A stretch of 64,000 nt of DNA from Pseudomonas sp. S37 (lineage in GTDB: Bacteria; Pseudomonadota; Gammaproteobacteria; Pseudomonadales; Pseudomonadaceae), in contig NZ_JACVZC010000012.1 of NCBI RefSeq assembly GCF_016658545.1, positions 1 through 64,000 on the forward strand, written 5' to 3'. The notes under the pieces were generated by a model. The model was given only the letters and a program-made list of their open reading frames with translations, was not told the origin of the DNA and ran no database searches. Shown here one piece after another: positions 24,180 through 32,940 of the stretch; within the stretch, counting starts at the first letter, position 1; each line of letters starts with the position of its first letter. The translations under genes and the position numbers were made by a program.

Positions 24180-25067
24180 TCAGGCTCTGGCGAACAACAC
24201 GCGCGCCTCGGCAAAACACTGCTCGGCAATCGCCGAACGCGGCTCGCTGCGGCGCAGCAGCAAACCCACCTGGCTGTGGATGGCAGCGTCGGCCACCGGC
24301 AGGATGCGCAGGTGCTCGCTGAGGTCTTCCAGGCCGCAGCCCAGCGGCATGATCGCGCAGCACATGCCGGTGTTGATGGCCTGGATCAGTTGGAAGCTCG
24401 AGTCACTTTCCAGTACCGAATTGGGCTCCAGGCCACGGCTGCGGAAGCTCAGGTCCAGCGACTGGCGGTAGTGCATGCCTTTGCTCAGCAGCCCCAGCGG
24501 AATGTCGCTCAGCTCGTCCCAGCGCAGGGTGTCGCCGGCAAACTGGAAATGCCGGGTGTCGTGCAGCAGGCCCATGGTGGTGGTGCCCAGTTCGATCACT
24601 TCGAAGAAGCTGGTATTGACCTGGTCCAGGTAGCAGATACCCAGGTCGAGCTGGTTGCGGCTGAGCCCGTCGATGACCTGCTCCGAACTCAGCGAGCTCA
24701 GCTGGAAGTGCAGCTCGGGGTATTTCTCGCGCAGCGGCAGCAGCAGGTGCATGGGGTTGAAACTGGCCAGCGGTACCGTGCCCAGGCGCAGGCTGCCGAC
24801 CACCTGGCCACGGCAGCTGGCCGCCTCGGCCTGCAGGCCGTCGTGGGCGGCGAGCAGGGTGCGCGCCCAGGCCAGGATGCGCTCGCCGGCCTCGGTAAAA
24901 CCTTCGAAGCGCTGGCCACGCTTGACCAGCACCAGGTCCAGTTCATCTTCCAGGTTGCGCAGGCGCATGGACAGCGTCGGCTGGGTGATGTGGCACAGCG
25001 CCGCCGCCTGGCCGAAATGGCGGGTCTGGTCGAGGGCGATGAGGAACTTGAGCTGCTTGATGTCCAT
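24180..25067 (-). CDS. LysR-type regulator, probable control of the molybdenum/formate-dehydrogenase-like genes
   Basis: A 295-residue LysR regulator: winged helix at 3-40 (LKFLIALDQTRHFGQAAALCHITQPTLSMRLRNLEDEL) and effector domain from about 90. It is divergent from moaB. In other pseudomonads a related LysR gene sits beside the fdhD/YdeP-type oxidoreductase genes, so it probably controls this group. A 15-bp motif upstream of moaB recurs before the fdhF-like gene at 28162, which would suit a common activator. Confidence 0.85.
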   Translation of the reverse strand: MDIKQLKFLIALDQTRHFGQAAALCHITQPTLSMRLRNLEDELDLVLVKRGQRFEGFTEAGERILAWARTLLAAHDGLQAEAASCRGQVVGSLRLGTVPLASFNPMHLLLPLREKYPELHFQLSSLSSEQVIDGLSRNQLDLGICYLDQVNTSFFEVIELGTTTMGLLHDTRHFQFAGDTLRWDELSDIPLGLLSKGMHYRQSLDLSFRSRGLEPNSVLESDSSFQLIQAINTGMCCAIMPLGCGLEDLSEHLRILPVADAAIHSQVGLLLRRSEPRSAIAEQCFAEARVLFARA

Positions 25068-25144
25068 GGAAATGCCTGGCGTCTGGTTGTGCAGACCTTA
25101 ACCTACGTCTGCGATAGATGTCATTGATCGGCCGGTACGCCATA

Positions 25145-25159
25145 TCGATTGGACGCCCC
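25145..25159 (+). promoter_or_regulatory. Shared promoter motif upstream of moaB
   Basis: TCGATTGGACGCCCC occurs here, 50 bp before the moaB start, and identically at 28094-28108, 54 bp before the fdhF-like start. It may include the -35 element (TTGGAC), with CTAGCG 17 bp further on as a weak -10. Confidence 0.55.
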
Positions 25160-25208
25160 GGGGGCATGCCTCTAGCGTGGCGATAATGCCATTCAAGGAG
25201 CTTCAAAC

Positions 25209-25748
25209 GTGCGCGTCCAACCTGATGCGGTCTTCGTACCGCTGAACATCGCCGTGCTGACTGTCAGCGACACCCGCACCTACGACAACGATACTTCCGG
25301 TGAACTGCTGGCCAGCCGTTCGGTAGAGGTCGGCCACCGCCTGGTGGCGCGGGCGCTGCTCAAGGACGACCTGTACAAGATCCGCGCCCAGGTGGCCACC
25401 TGGATTGCCGATGAGCAGGTGCAGGTGGTGCTGATCACCGGCGGTACCGGCTTTACCGGGCGTGACAGCACGCCGGAGGCGGTCGAGTGCCTGCTGGAGA
25501 AACGCATCGATGGCTTTGGTGAGCTGTTCCGGGCATTGTCGATTCTGGACATCGGCACCTCGACCGTGCAGAGCCGGGCGCTGGCCGGGCTGTCCAACCG
25601 TACGTTGGTGTGCTGCCTGCCGGGGTCTACCGGGGCTTGCCGTACGGCGTGGGAAGGGATTTTGGCGGAGCAGCTGGATGCGCGGCACCGGCCGTGCAAC
25701 TTCGTCAAGCACCTGTTGCCGATCGAGGCTTGCTCCAGCCGCGGCTGA
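25209..25748 (+). CDS. moaB: Molybdenum cofactor biosynthesis protein MoaB
   Basis: A 179-residue protein of the MoaB/MogA fold, which adenylylates molybdopterin or aids its metal insertion in cofactor synthesis. The signature ITGGTGFTGRDSTPEAV is at about 78-94, and AVLTVSDTRTYDNDTSG near the N-terminus is typical. The start is a GTG, with AAGGAG 8 nt upstream. Its place in a group with moaA, a LysR regulator and a molybdopterin oxidoreductase suggests it serves that enzyme. Confidence 0.92.
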   Translation: MRVQPDAVFVPLNIAVLTVSDTRTYDNDTSGELLASRSVEVGHRLVARALLKDDLYKIRAQVATWIADEQVQVVLITGGTGFTGRDSTPEAVECLLEKRIDGFGELFRALSILDIGTSTVQSRALAGLSNRTLVCCLPGSTGACRTAWEGILAEQLDARHRPCNFVKHLLPIEACSSRG

Positions 25749-25756
25749 GTTTTCTC

Positions 25757-25866
25757 CTGTGCTGGCCTCTTCGCGGGTGAACCCGCTCCTACAACGACCC
25801 CACCGGTTTCAAGCCTTGCGCTGTACCTTGTAGGAGCGGGTTTACCCGCGAAGAGGCCAGCACAGG
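25757..25866. repeat. Inverted REP pair
   Basis: REP units at 25757-25793 and 25827-25866 between the convergent moaB and bestrophin genes. Confidence 0.85.
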
Positions 25867-25879
25867 CACCCACAATCGC

Positions 25880-26779
25880 TCAACTCAACACATACCCCAC
25901 CGGCAACAACGCCGGCGGCAACTGCTGTTCCCCCAACCCCGCCAGCACATCCCGCTCCACGGTCCGCACCATGGCATCGGTCGGCAAATCATTCTCATCC
26001 CGCCCGAACGGATCTTCCAGCTCATTACCAATCGCATCCAGCCCGAAGAACGTGTAACCCACGATGGTAGTGAACAGCGGCGCCAGCCAGCCCAGCGGCT
26101 CGGCCAGAGCAAACGGCAGCAGAATGCAGAAGATATAGATGGTGCGGTGCAGCAACAGCGTATAGGGGAAGGGCAGCGGTGTGCCCTTGATCCGCTCGCA
26201 GGTAGCCTGCACTTCGGTCAGGCCCACCAGCCGCTGCTCCAGCAGGCTGTAGCGCCAATCGCTGATGTGTTGCTGCGCAGCCAGTTGCGAACAGTGCGCG
26301 CCAATCTCTTGCAGGATGCCATCACACACATTGTGCGCGCTGACCTTGCTGTCTTCCGCCAGCCAGGGCTTGGCCGCGCGCATTTCACATTCATTGCGCA
26401 AACGCGCATTCAGCGCATGGGCAAACCCGCACAGGCTGCGCAGCAACTCGGCACGCAGTTTTTCATCGCCGATCACCACGCTTTCACGCACGAACGAGCG
26501 GGTTTCGATAATCAGCTTGCCCCAGGCCTTGCGCCCTTCCCACCAACGGTCATAACAGGCGTTGTTGCGAAAGCTCATGAAGATCGACAGCGACAGGCCC
26601 AGCAAGGTGAATGGCGTGGCGCTGACCGGGTAGAAAAACGCCGGGTAATGCCGCTCCACCAGCACGATCAGCGCGGCCAGCAGGGTGACCATCAGGCAGC
26701 GCAGGGCGATGCGCTTGACGATCGACCCTTTGAGGGTGAACAGCACACGCAGTACATCGGGGTTGGGGTGGACGATCAT
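25880..26779 (-). CDS. Bestrophin-family anion channel protein
   Basis: A 299-residue membrane protein of the bacterial bestrophin (YneE/UPF0187) family. Family marks are RNNACYDRWWEGRKAWG (about 70-86), RIKGTPLPFPY, and GLDAIGNELEDPFGRDENDLP near the C-terminus. Known bacterial members form pentameric ion channels in the inner membrane. It lies 20 bp downstream of moaA on the same strand and is probably co-transcribed, an odd pairing that could mean anion (oxyanion or formate-like) movement linked to the molybdoenzyme; that link is speculation. Confidence 0.9.
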   Translation of the reverse strand: MIVHPNPDVLRVLFTLKGSIVKRIALRCLMVTLLAALIVLVERHYPAFFYPVSATPFTLLGLSLSIFMSFRNNACYDRWWEGRKAWGKLIIETRSFVRESVVIGDEKLRAELLRSLCGFAHALNARLRNECEMRAAKPWLAEDSKVSAHNVCDGILQEIGAHCSQLAAQQHISDWRYSLLEQRLVGLTEVQATCERIKGTPLPFPYTLLLHRTIYIFCILLPFALAEPLGWLAPLFTTIVGYTFFGLDAIGNELEDPFGRDENDLPTDAMVRTVERDVLAGLGEQQLPPALLPVGYVLS

Positions 26780-26799
26780 GGAATTCCAGAGACGGCTGC

Positions 26800-27837
26800 T
26801 TAGCCGCCGGTCATGTTCATGAAGCGCAGGATCTGCACCTCACCACCGACTTCGAAGTGGTGGCGGTAAGGCTTGAGGTGCAGGGAGTCGCGGATGGCCT
26901 TTTCCAGGCGTTCGGTGTTGCCCGGGTGGGCGCGCAGCACGTGTTTGAGGTCGACCGAGTGCTCGTTGCCCAGGCACAGCAGCAGGCGCCCTTCAACGGT
27001 GAGGCGCACGCGGTTGCAGGTGGCGCAGAAGTTGTGGCTGTGCGGCGAAATGAAGCCGACCCGGGTGTTGGCCGCTTCGGCCAGGCGCCAGTAACGGGCC
27101 GGGCCCTGCGAGGATTCGGTCGACTCGACCAGGGTGAACTGTTCGGCCAACAGCCCACGTACTTCATCGCTGGAGCAGAACGACTCGCCGCGCTCGTGCT
27201 CGCTTATCACACCCAGGGGCATTTCTTCGATAAAGGTGATGTCCAGCTCGCGGTCGATGGCAAAGCGCACCAGGTCGACCAGTTCGTGGTCGTTGCGGCC
27301 CTTGAGTACCACGCAATTGAGCTTGGTGCGTTTGAAGCCGGCCCGCCGCGCCGCGTCGATGCCGGCAATGACCTGGTGCAGGTCGCCGGTGCGGGTCAGT
27401 TGCTTGAAGCGCTCGGCGTCCAGGCTGTCGAGGCTGATGTTCAGCCGGGTAACGCCCGCGTCGAACAGCGGTTGGGCCAGGCGCCCGAGTTGCGAGCCGT
27501 TGCTGGTCATGCACAGTTCGCGCAGGCCGGGCAGGGCGGCGATGCGACCGCACAGCTCGACGATGCCCTGGCGTACCAGCGGCTCGCCACCGGTCAGGCG
27601 GATCTTGCGGGTGCCGAGGGCAACAAAGCGCTCGGCCACCTGGAACAGTTCTTCGAGGCTGAGGATCTGCTGGCGCGGCAAAAACTGCATGTCTTCGGCC
27701 ATGCAGTACACGCAGCGGAAGTCGCAGCGGTCTGTGACCGACATCCGCAGGTAGTCGATTTTCCGGTTGAAGCCGTCGATCAGGGCCCGGCTGTTCTGTT
27801 CCACGTTCGCGCTCGAATCTCGAAGGGGTTGGGACAC
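26800..27837 (-). CDS. moaA: GTP 3',8-cyclase MoaA
   Basis: A 345-residue radical SAM enzyme for the first step of molybdopterin synthesis, converting GTP to 3',8-cyclo-7,8-dihydro-GTP. The N-terminal 4Fe-4S motif is CDFRCVYC (C38, C42, C45); the C-terminal cluster cysteines are in [20 protein letters not shown]; the chain ends in the required GG. The bestrophin gene follows 20 bp later. Its upstream DNA (27863-27875, minus strand) holds ATTTGACGCCCC, close to the motif before moaB and the fdhF-like gene. Confidence 0.93.
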   Translation of the reverse strand: MSQPLRDSSANVEQNSRALIDGFNRKIDYLRMSVTDRCDFRCVYCMAEDMQFLPRQQILSLEELFQVAERFVALGTRKIRLTGGEPLVRQGIVELCGRIAALPGLRELCMTSNGSQLGRLAQPLFDAGVTRLNISLDSLDAERFKQLTRTGDLHQVIAGIDAARRAGFKRTKLNCVVLKGRNDHELVDLVRFAIDRELDITFIEEMPLGVISEHERGESFCSSDEVRGLLAEQFTLVESTESSQGPARYWRLAEAANTRVGFISPHSHNFCATCNRVRLTVEGRLLLCLGNEHSVDLKHVLRAHPGNTERLEKAIRDSLHLKPYRHHFEVGGEVQILRFMNMTGG

Positions 27838-27949
27838 AACTCCAAGCTATAACCTGGGGGCAGGGGCGTCAAATTGCTTTGTCCGACTGCTTGATCGATG
27901 GCCTCTATCAAGGCTGCAGGCCCTGTGTTTCCAAGCGGGTATCGGGTTG

Positions 27950-28050
27950 CTGCATTCGCGGGTAAACCCGCTCCCACCGAGGATTACACAGGTTTTGAAA
28001 GCTGCGCTGTACCTGTGGGAGCGGGCGCGCCCGCGAAGGCCGCGACACGG
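27950..28050. repeat. Inverted REP pair
   Basis: REP units at 27950-27978 and 28012-28050; the second has the variant GCGGGCGCGCCCGC. Confidence 0.8.
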
Positions 28051-28093
28051 TTCCAGCCCATGATCGAAACCGCCTATCACGCCGTAAGATCTT

Positions 28094-28108
28094 TCGATTG
28101 GACGCCCC
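28094..28108 (+). promoter_or_regulatory. Shared promoter motif upstream of the fdhF-like gene
   Basis: TCGATTGGACGCCCC is identical to 25145-25159 before moaB. TTGGAC is spaced 17 bp from CATACG, a possible weak -10. Confidence 0.55.
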
Positions 28109-28161
28109 CACCCCCCGCTCCATACGCTGGATAAAAGCATCGAAGCGTGAGGATTCATCGC

Positions 28162-30492
28162 ATGAGCCAGGACGAACACATCAGGGACTACAAAGGCGCC
28201 GCCGCCGGCTGGGGCGCGCTGAAAAGCGTGACCAAGAGCTGGCTGGGCAGCGAGAACGCCTTCAAGAACCTGCGGGCCATGCTCAAGACCAACCAGAACG
28301 GCGGCTTCGACTGCCCCGGCTGCGCCTGGGGCGAGTCGCCGGAAAGCGACATGGTCAAGTTCTGCGAAAACGGCGCCAAGGCGGTCAACTGGGAGGCCAC
28401 CGGCCGTTCGGTAGACCCGGCGTTCTTCGCCAAATACAGTGTAAGTGCGCTGAAAGACCAGACCGACTACTGGCTCGAATACCAGGGCCGCCTTACGCAC
28501 CCGATGCGCTACGACGCAGCCACCGACCACTATGTGGAAACCACCTGGCAAGAGGCCTTCGAGCTGGTTGCCAAGCACCTGCGTGCGCTGCAGTCGCCGG
28601 ATGAGGCCGAGTTCTACACCTCGGGCCGGGCCAGCAACGAGGCGGCATTCCTCTACCAGCTGTTCGTGCGCGCCTACGGCACCAACAACTTCCCCGATTG
28701 CTCGAACATGTGCCACGAGGCCAGCGGTGCGGGCATGTCGGAAACACTCGGGGTGGGCAAGGGTACCGTGGTGTTCCACGACCTGGAGCTGGCCGACGCG
28801 ATCTTCGTCATCGGCCAGAACCCTGGCACCAACCACCCGCGCATGCTCGAACCGCTGCGCGAGGCGGTCAAGCGCGGTGCCCAGGTGGTGTGCTTCAACC
28901 CGCTGAAAGAGCGTGGCCTGGAGCGCTTCCAGCACCCGCAGCACCCGTTCGAGATGCTCAGCAACGGCTCCGAGCCAACCTCCAGCGCCTACTTCCGCCC
29001 GGCTTTGGGTGGCGACATGGCGGCCATGCGCGGCATTGCCAAGTTCCTGTTGCAGTGGGAGCGTGAGGCCCAGGCCAAGGGCGAGCCAGCGGTGTTTGAC
29101 CATGCCTTCATCGCCGAGCACACCAGTGGCCTCGATGACTACCTGGCGGCGGTGGACGCTACCCCCTGGGAGCATATCGTCAAGCAGTCGGGCTTGACCC
29201 TGGCCGAGATCGAGCTGGCTGCGCGCATGTACCGCAAGGCCGAGCGGGTCATCATGTGCTGGGCCATGGGCGTCACCCAGCACCGCCATTCGGTGCCGAC
29301 CGTGCAGGAAATCGTCAACCTGCAACTGTTGCGCGGCAACGTCGGCAAGCCAGGCGCCGGCCTGTCGCCCGTGCGCGGCCACAGCAACGTTCAGGGCGAC
29401 CGCACCATGGGTATCGACGAGAAACCCAAGGCGGCCCTGCTCGATGCCATCGAAAAACGCTTCCAGTTCCGTGTGCCGCGGGCCCACGGGCATAACGCGG
29501 TACTGGCGATCAAGGCCATGGAAGAAGGGCGGGCCAAGGTGTTCGTCGCCCTGGGCGGCAACTTTGCCCAGGCCACCCCGGACACCCCGCGCACCCATGC
29601 GGCGCTGCAGAACTGCGCGCTGACCGTGCAGATTTCCACCAAGCTCAACCGCTCGCACCTGGTCACGGGCCGCGATGCGCTGATTCTGCCGTGCCTGGGC
29701 CGTACCGAAATCGACCTGCAAAGCGAAGGGCCGCAAGGTGTGACCGTGGAAGACACCTTCAGCATGGTGCACATTTCCAACGGCCAGTTGCGCCCACGCT
29801 CGCCACACATGCGCTCGGAGCCGTGGATCATCGCCGGCATGGCCAAGGCCACGCTGGGCAACCAGCCGATCGACTGGGAGTATGCGGTGGCCGATTACAA
29901 CCGTATTCGCGACATGATTTCCGACGTCATTCCTGGCTTCACCGGCTTCAATGAGCGCTTGAACAGCCCGGGCGGTTTCCACCTGGGCAACAACGCGGCC
30001 GACCGCAACTTCCGCACGGCCACGGGCAAAGCCCGCTTCATGCCCCACGCGCTGCCCGAGGAATTGGTCAACGCCAAGGTGTTGGCCCGTGGCGACAAGC
30101 CTGACCTGATCCTGCAAACCCTGCGTTCGCACGATCAGTACAACACCACGCTGTATGGCCTGGACGACCGTTACCGCGGGGTGTTCGGCCTGCGTGAAGT
30201 GGTGTTCGTCAACGAGGCCGACATTCGCCGCCTGGGCTTCGAGCCGGGCGAGCAGGTGGACCTGGTGTCGCTGTGGGAGGATGGTGTGGAGCGGCGGGTG
30301 TCGGGGTTCCGCCTGGTGGCGTATGACGTGCCGGAAGGGCAGGCGGCGGCGTATTACCCGGAGACCAACCCGCTGGTGCCGCTGGAGAGTTATGGCGAGG
30401 GCACCTATACCCCGACCTCGAAGTTTGTGGCGATCAAGGTGGAGAAGGCCAAGGCCGGGAACCGCATTGCGGCGGTGCTGGCTTCGGATTGA
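28162..30492 (+). CDS. FdhF/YdeP-family molybdopterin oxidoreductase (formate dehydrogenase-like)
   Basis: A 776-residue molybdopterin-dependent oxidoreductase, cytoplasmic (no signal peptide). The N-terminal FDCPGCAWGESPES (C51, C54) is the mark of the YdeP group, whose reduced cysteine set sets it apart from ordinary formate dehydrogenases; NFPDCSNMCHEASG (C180, C184) lies where the Mo-binding residue is expected. The C-terminal molybdopterin-dinucleotide domain is about 640-770. YdeP relatives are linked to acid resistance or formate use, but the substrate here is unknown. I chose the ATG at 28162, preceded by GTGAGGA. No fdhD sulfurtransferase gene is beside it, unlike in related species. 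Confidence 0.87.
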   Translation: MSQDEHIRDYKGAAAGWGALKSVTKSWLGSENAFKNLRAMLKTNQNGGFDCPGCAWGESPESDMVKFCENGAKAVNWEATGRSVDPAFFAKYSVSALKDQTDYWLEYQGRLTHPMRYDAATDHYVETTWQEAFELVAKHLRALQSPDEAEFYTSGRASNEAAFLYQLFVRAYGTNNFPDCSNMCHEASGAGMSETLGVGKGTVVFHDLELADAIFVIGQNPGTNHPRMLEPLREAVKRGAQVVCFNPLKERGLERFQHPQHPFEMLSNGSEPTSSAYFRPALGGDMAAMRGIAKFLLQWEREAQAKGEPAVFDHAFIAEHTSGLDDYLAAVDATPWEHIVKQSGLTLAEIELAARMYRKAERVIMCWAMGVTQHRHSVPTVQEIVNLQLLRGNVGKPGAGLSPVRGHSNVQGDRTMGIDEKPKAALLDAIEKRFQFRVPRAHGHNAVLAIKAMEEGRAKVFVALGGNFAQATPDTPRTHAALQNCALTVQISTKLNRSHLVTGRDALILPCLGRTEIDLQSEGPQGVTVEDTFSMVHISNGQLRPRSPHMRSEPWIIAGMAKATLGNQPIDWEYAVADYNRIRDMISDVIPGFTGFNERLNSPGGFHLGNNAADRNFRTATGKARFMPHALPEELVNAKVLARGDKPDLILQTLRSHDQYNTTLYGLDDRYRGVFGLREVVFVNEADIRRLGFEPGEQVDLVSLWEDGVERRVSGFRLVAYDVPEGQAAAYYPETNPLVPLESYGEGTYTPTSKFVAIKVEKAKAGNRIAAVLASD

Positions 30493-30499
30493 TGGGTTG

Positions 30500-30604
30500 C
30501 CTGTGCTGGCCTCTTCGCGGGTAAACCCGCTCCCACAGGGACTCCACAGTCCTCAAGGTTTTGGTGAACCTGTGGGAGCGGGCGAGCCCGCGAAGAATCC
30601 AGCA
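30500..30604. repeat. Inverted REP pair
   Basis: REP units at 30500-30540 and 30569-30604 between convergent genes; the second carries GCGGGCGAGCCCGC. Confidence 0.82.
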
Positions 30605-30609
30605 CCTAT

Positions 30610-31071
30610 TCAGGCACGGTTCACCGGGTAAGCCGTGGTGTACTTCATCTGCTCCATGGCAAAGCTGGAGGTAATGTTCGACAGCCCATCGGTGCTGGTA
30701 ATCAGCTTTTTGTAAAACCGGTCATACGCCGCAATATCCCTCACCACCACCCGCAGCATATAGTCCCAGTCCCCCGACATGCGGTAGAACTCCATCACTT
30801 CCTCGAACCCGGTCACGGTCGCGGCAAACTGCTCCAGCCAGGCGCTGTCGTGGCGCTGGGTCTTGAGCTGGACGAACACGGTAAGCCCCAACCCCAGCTT
30901 CTCCGGGTCGAGCAGGGCGACACGGCCAACAATGTAGCCGTCCTCCTCCAGGCGCTTGACCCGCTTCCAGCACGGCGTGGTAGACAGGTTGACGGCCTCG
31001 GCCAGGTCTTTCAGCGAAATCGAGGCATCGCGCTGAAGCAGGGTAAGAATGTGCTGGTCGAAACTGTCCAT
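30610..31071 (-). CDS. Lrp/AsnC-family regulator
   Basis: A 153-residue Lrp-type regulator. The HTH is at about 18-40 (ISLKDLAEAVNLSTTPCWKRVKRLEEDGYI) and the ligand-sensing RAM domain at about 65-140 (VFVQLKTQRHD ... MRVVVRDIAAYDRFYKKLI). It is divergent from the Cys/Met PLP-enzyme gene, an arrangement like that of the MdeR regulator and methionine gamma-lyase gene described in P. putida, so it probably controls that gene in response to a sulfur amino acid. Confidence 0.9.
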   Translation of the reverse strand: MDSFDQHILTLLQRDASISLKDLAEAVNLSTTPCWKRVKRLEEDGYIVGRVALLDPEKLGLGLTVFVQLKTQRHDSAWLEQFAATVTGFEEVMEFYRMSGDWDYMLRVVVRDIAAYDRFYKKLITSTDGLSNITSSFAMEQMKYTTAYPVNRA

Positions 31072-31176
31072 ATCGCGCGTTGGCCGTGCCGGAAAAATAT
31101 TTCACAGATTACCCCAAGCCCAGAAGATTTGGCTTGTGCCATAGTGGCGGCTTTCATTCTGCCAATGGGCCTGACC

Positions 31177-32346
31177 ATGTCCGACAAGCCGCGCAATTTC
31201 GCCACCCGTACCATCCACGCCGGCGAGCAGTTCAGCGTTGCCGACAACGCCATTTTCCCGGCCATCGTCACCGCCAGCTCGTTCACCAAGCGCAGCCTGG
31301 ACGACAAGCCGGAGTACTCCTACAGCCGCGTCGGCAACCCCACCCGGCATGCCTATGAAACCTGTGTCGCCGCGCTGGAAGAGGGCGTGGGTGCGGTCGC
31401 CTGCGCCTCGGGGGTGAATGCCACTGCCACGGTGCTGGAACTGCTGCCCAAGGATGCCCACGTGGTGGTGATGAACGGCGTGTACGGCGGCACCTTCCGC
31501 ATCATGGAAGACTACCGCAGCCGCACTTCGGGCCTGACCACCACCTATGTCGACCTCAACGACCTCGACGCCGTGGCTGCCGCGATCAAGCCAGAAACCC
31601 AGCTGATCTGGATCGAGTCGCCGACCAACCCGTTGCTGCACCTCGTCGACATCAAGGCCGTGTGCGACCTGGCCAAGGCGCGCGGCATTCTCACCTGCAT
31701 CGACAATACCTTCTGCTCGCCCTGGAACCAGCGCCCGATCACCCTGGGCGTTGACCTGGTGATGCACTCGGCCAGCAAGTACATCGGCGGCCACTCCGAC
31801 CTCACCGGTGGCGTGGTAGTGGCGGCCAACGATGCGCTGCTGGCGCGCCTGCGCCGCATCAGCATGGCGATTGGTGCGGTACAGGGGCCGTTCGACTGCT
31901 ACCTGGCCCTGCGTGGCCTGAAAACCCTGGATGTACGCATGGAGCGCCAGTGCAGCAATGCCCTGCAGGTAGCACGCTTCCTCGAGGGCCACGCGCAGGT
32001 CGAGCAGGTGTATTACCCGGGGCTGGAGAGCCACCCGCAACATGAGCTGTGCAAACGCCAGATGCGCAGTGGCGGGGCGGTGGTGGCGATGAAGGTGAAA
32101 GGCGACCGCGCCGCGCTCAACCGCCTGGTAGAGGCGCTGCAGATCTTTGTACTGGCCGACTCGCTGGGTGGCGTGGAGAGCATGATCAACCACTCGTGGA
32201 GCATGTCGCACTGCTCGCTGAGCCCGGAGCAGAAAGGCGTGATGGGGATCAGCGAGAACCTGCTGCGGTTGTCGGTGGGGATCGAGGATTACCGCGACCT
32301 GGTCGAGGACCTGGATGGGGCGTTGCAGGCTTTGATTGCTGTGTAA
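31177..32346 (+). CDS. Cys/Met metabolism PLP-dependent enzyme (cystathionine/methionine gamma-lyase type)
   Basis: A 389-residue pyridoxal-phosphate enzyme of the cystathionine gamma-synthase/lyase family. The PLP lysine is in HSASKYIGGHSDLTGG (about 195-210); YSRVGNPTRHAYE and IESPTNPLL are family motifs. It may cleave or assemble sulfur amino acids. The Cys residue that typifies methionine gamma-lyase (position ~116) is not evident: the region reads VVVMNGVYGGTFRI. Cystathionine gamma-lyase, O-succinylhomoserine-type or methionine gamma-lyase activity all remain possible. ATG at 31177 gives the conserved start MSDKPRNFATRTIHAG; ATG at 31165 is also in frame. Confidence 0.85.
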   Translation: MSDKPRNFATRTIHAGEQFSVADNAIFPAIVTASSFTKRSLDDKPEYSYSRVGNPTRHAYETCVAALEEGVGAVACASGVNATATVLELLPKDAHVVVMNGVYGGTFRIMEDYRSRTSGLTTTYVDLNDLDAVAAAIKPETQLIWIESPTNPLLHLVDIKAVCDLAKARGILTCIDNTFCSPWNQRPITLGVDLVMHSASKYIGGHSDLTGGVVVAANDALLARLRRISMAIGAVQGPFDCYLALRGLKTLDVRMERQCSNALQVARFLEGHAQVEQVYYPGLESHPQHELCKRQMRSGGAVVAMKVKGDRAALNRLVEALQIFVLADSLGGVESMINHSWSMSHCSLSPEQKGVMGISENLLRLSVGIEDYRDLVEDLDGALQALIAV

Positions 32347-32351
32347 GGGCT

Positions 32352-32430
32352 GCTGGCCTATTCGCGGGTGAACCCGCTCCTACAAGGTACGCGGTCCGAT
32401 GTAGGAGCGGGTTCACCCGCGAAGAGGCCA
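32352..32430. repeat. Inverted REP pair
   Basis: REP units at 32352-32386 and 32400-32430, between convergent genes. Confidence 0.83.
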
Positions 32431-32450
32431 GTGAATTCAATACATTTCCA

Positions 32451-32687
32451 TCAGGATTTGGGCGGATGAATGATCCGTTCGATCTTGTCCTTGATCAGCA
32501 AGCGCTCCCTGCGCAGCTGGTTGACGGCCTCGTCGTAGGTGCCGTTGCCTTCGGCGGCGACCACCTCTTTGTCCTTGGCGTTGTATTCCTTGTGCAGCGA
32601 ATGCAGCGCCTGGTCCTTGTCCATGAGCGCCTGGAATGCATCAGCGGTAACGTGCAGGTCAGCGAGCAGATCATGCGGAACTGGCAT
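32451..32687 (-). CDS. DUF465 (YdcH-like) small protein
   Basis: A 78-residue highly charged helical protein. LHSLHKEYNAKDKEV and YDEAVNQLRRERLLIKDKIERII are the marks of the DUF465/YdcH family, thought to form short coiled coils; function is unknown. AGAGGTGAAG lies just before the ATG. It is monocistronic, convergent with the PLP-enzyme gene and divergent from eptA. Confidence 0.85.
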   Translation of the reverse strand: MPVPHDLLADLHVTADAFQALMDKDQALHSLHKEYNAKDKEVVAAEGNGTYDEAVNQLRRERLLIKDKIERIIHPPKS

Positions 32688-32940
32688 TTCTTCACCTCTG
32701 TCAGGGGTTGTCGGTAAGGTCCTGACCTCTGAGGATAGCCGTCTTTGCGTAGCCTGGTGACGGCTGCCTGGCTGAATGGCAGCTGAACGGCTTTCACGTA
32801 TTTGATAAAAGACGCCTGTTCACGAAATTGCTACCGACTTTTTCACAAAAAATTGATGACGCACTTTCTAGAGTTCGCCCAACTTTCCCACGGTGCCATC
32901 CGGCCTGGGGGTTGATAATCACTCTTGATTGCGAACGCTG

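Larger units (their letters stand above)
27838..28161. other. 324-bp divergent region between moaA and the fdhF-like gene
   Basis: It carries the moaA promoter with AATTTGACGCCCC (minus strand, 27863-27876), a REP pair at 27950-28050, and the promoter of the fdhF-like gene with TCGATTGGACGCCCC at 28094-28108. No gene is seen. Confidence 0.6.

Noticed and set aside
27847-30132. 761-codon antisense frame over the fdhF-like gene
   Set aside because: A stop-poor shadow of a GC-rich coding region. It runs through the REP pair at 27950-28050 and the product has no domain.
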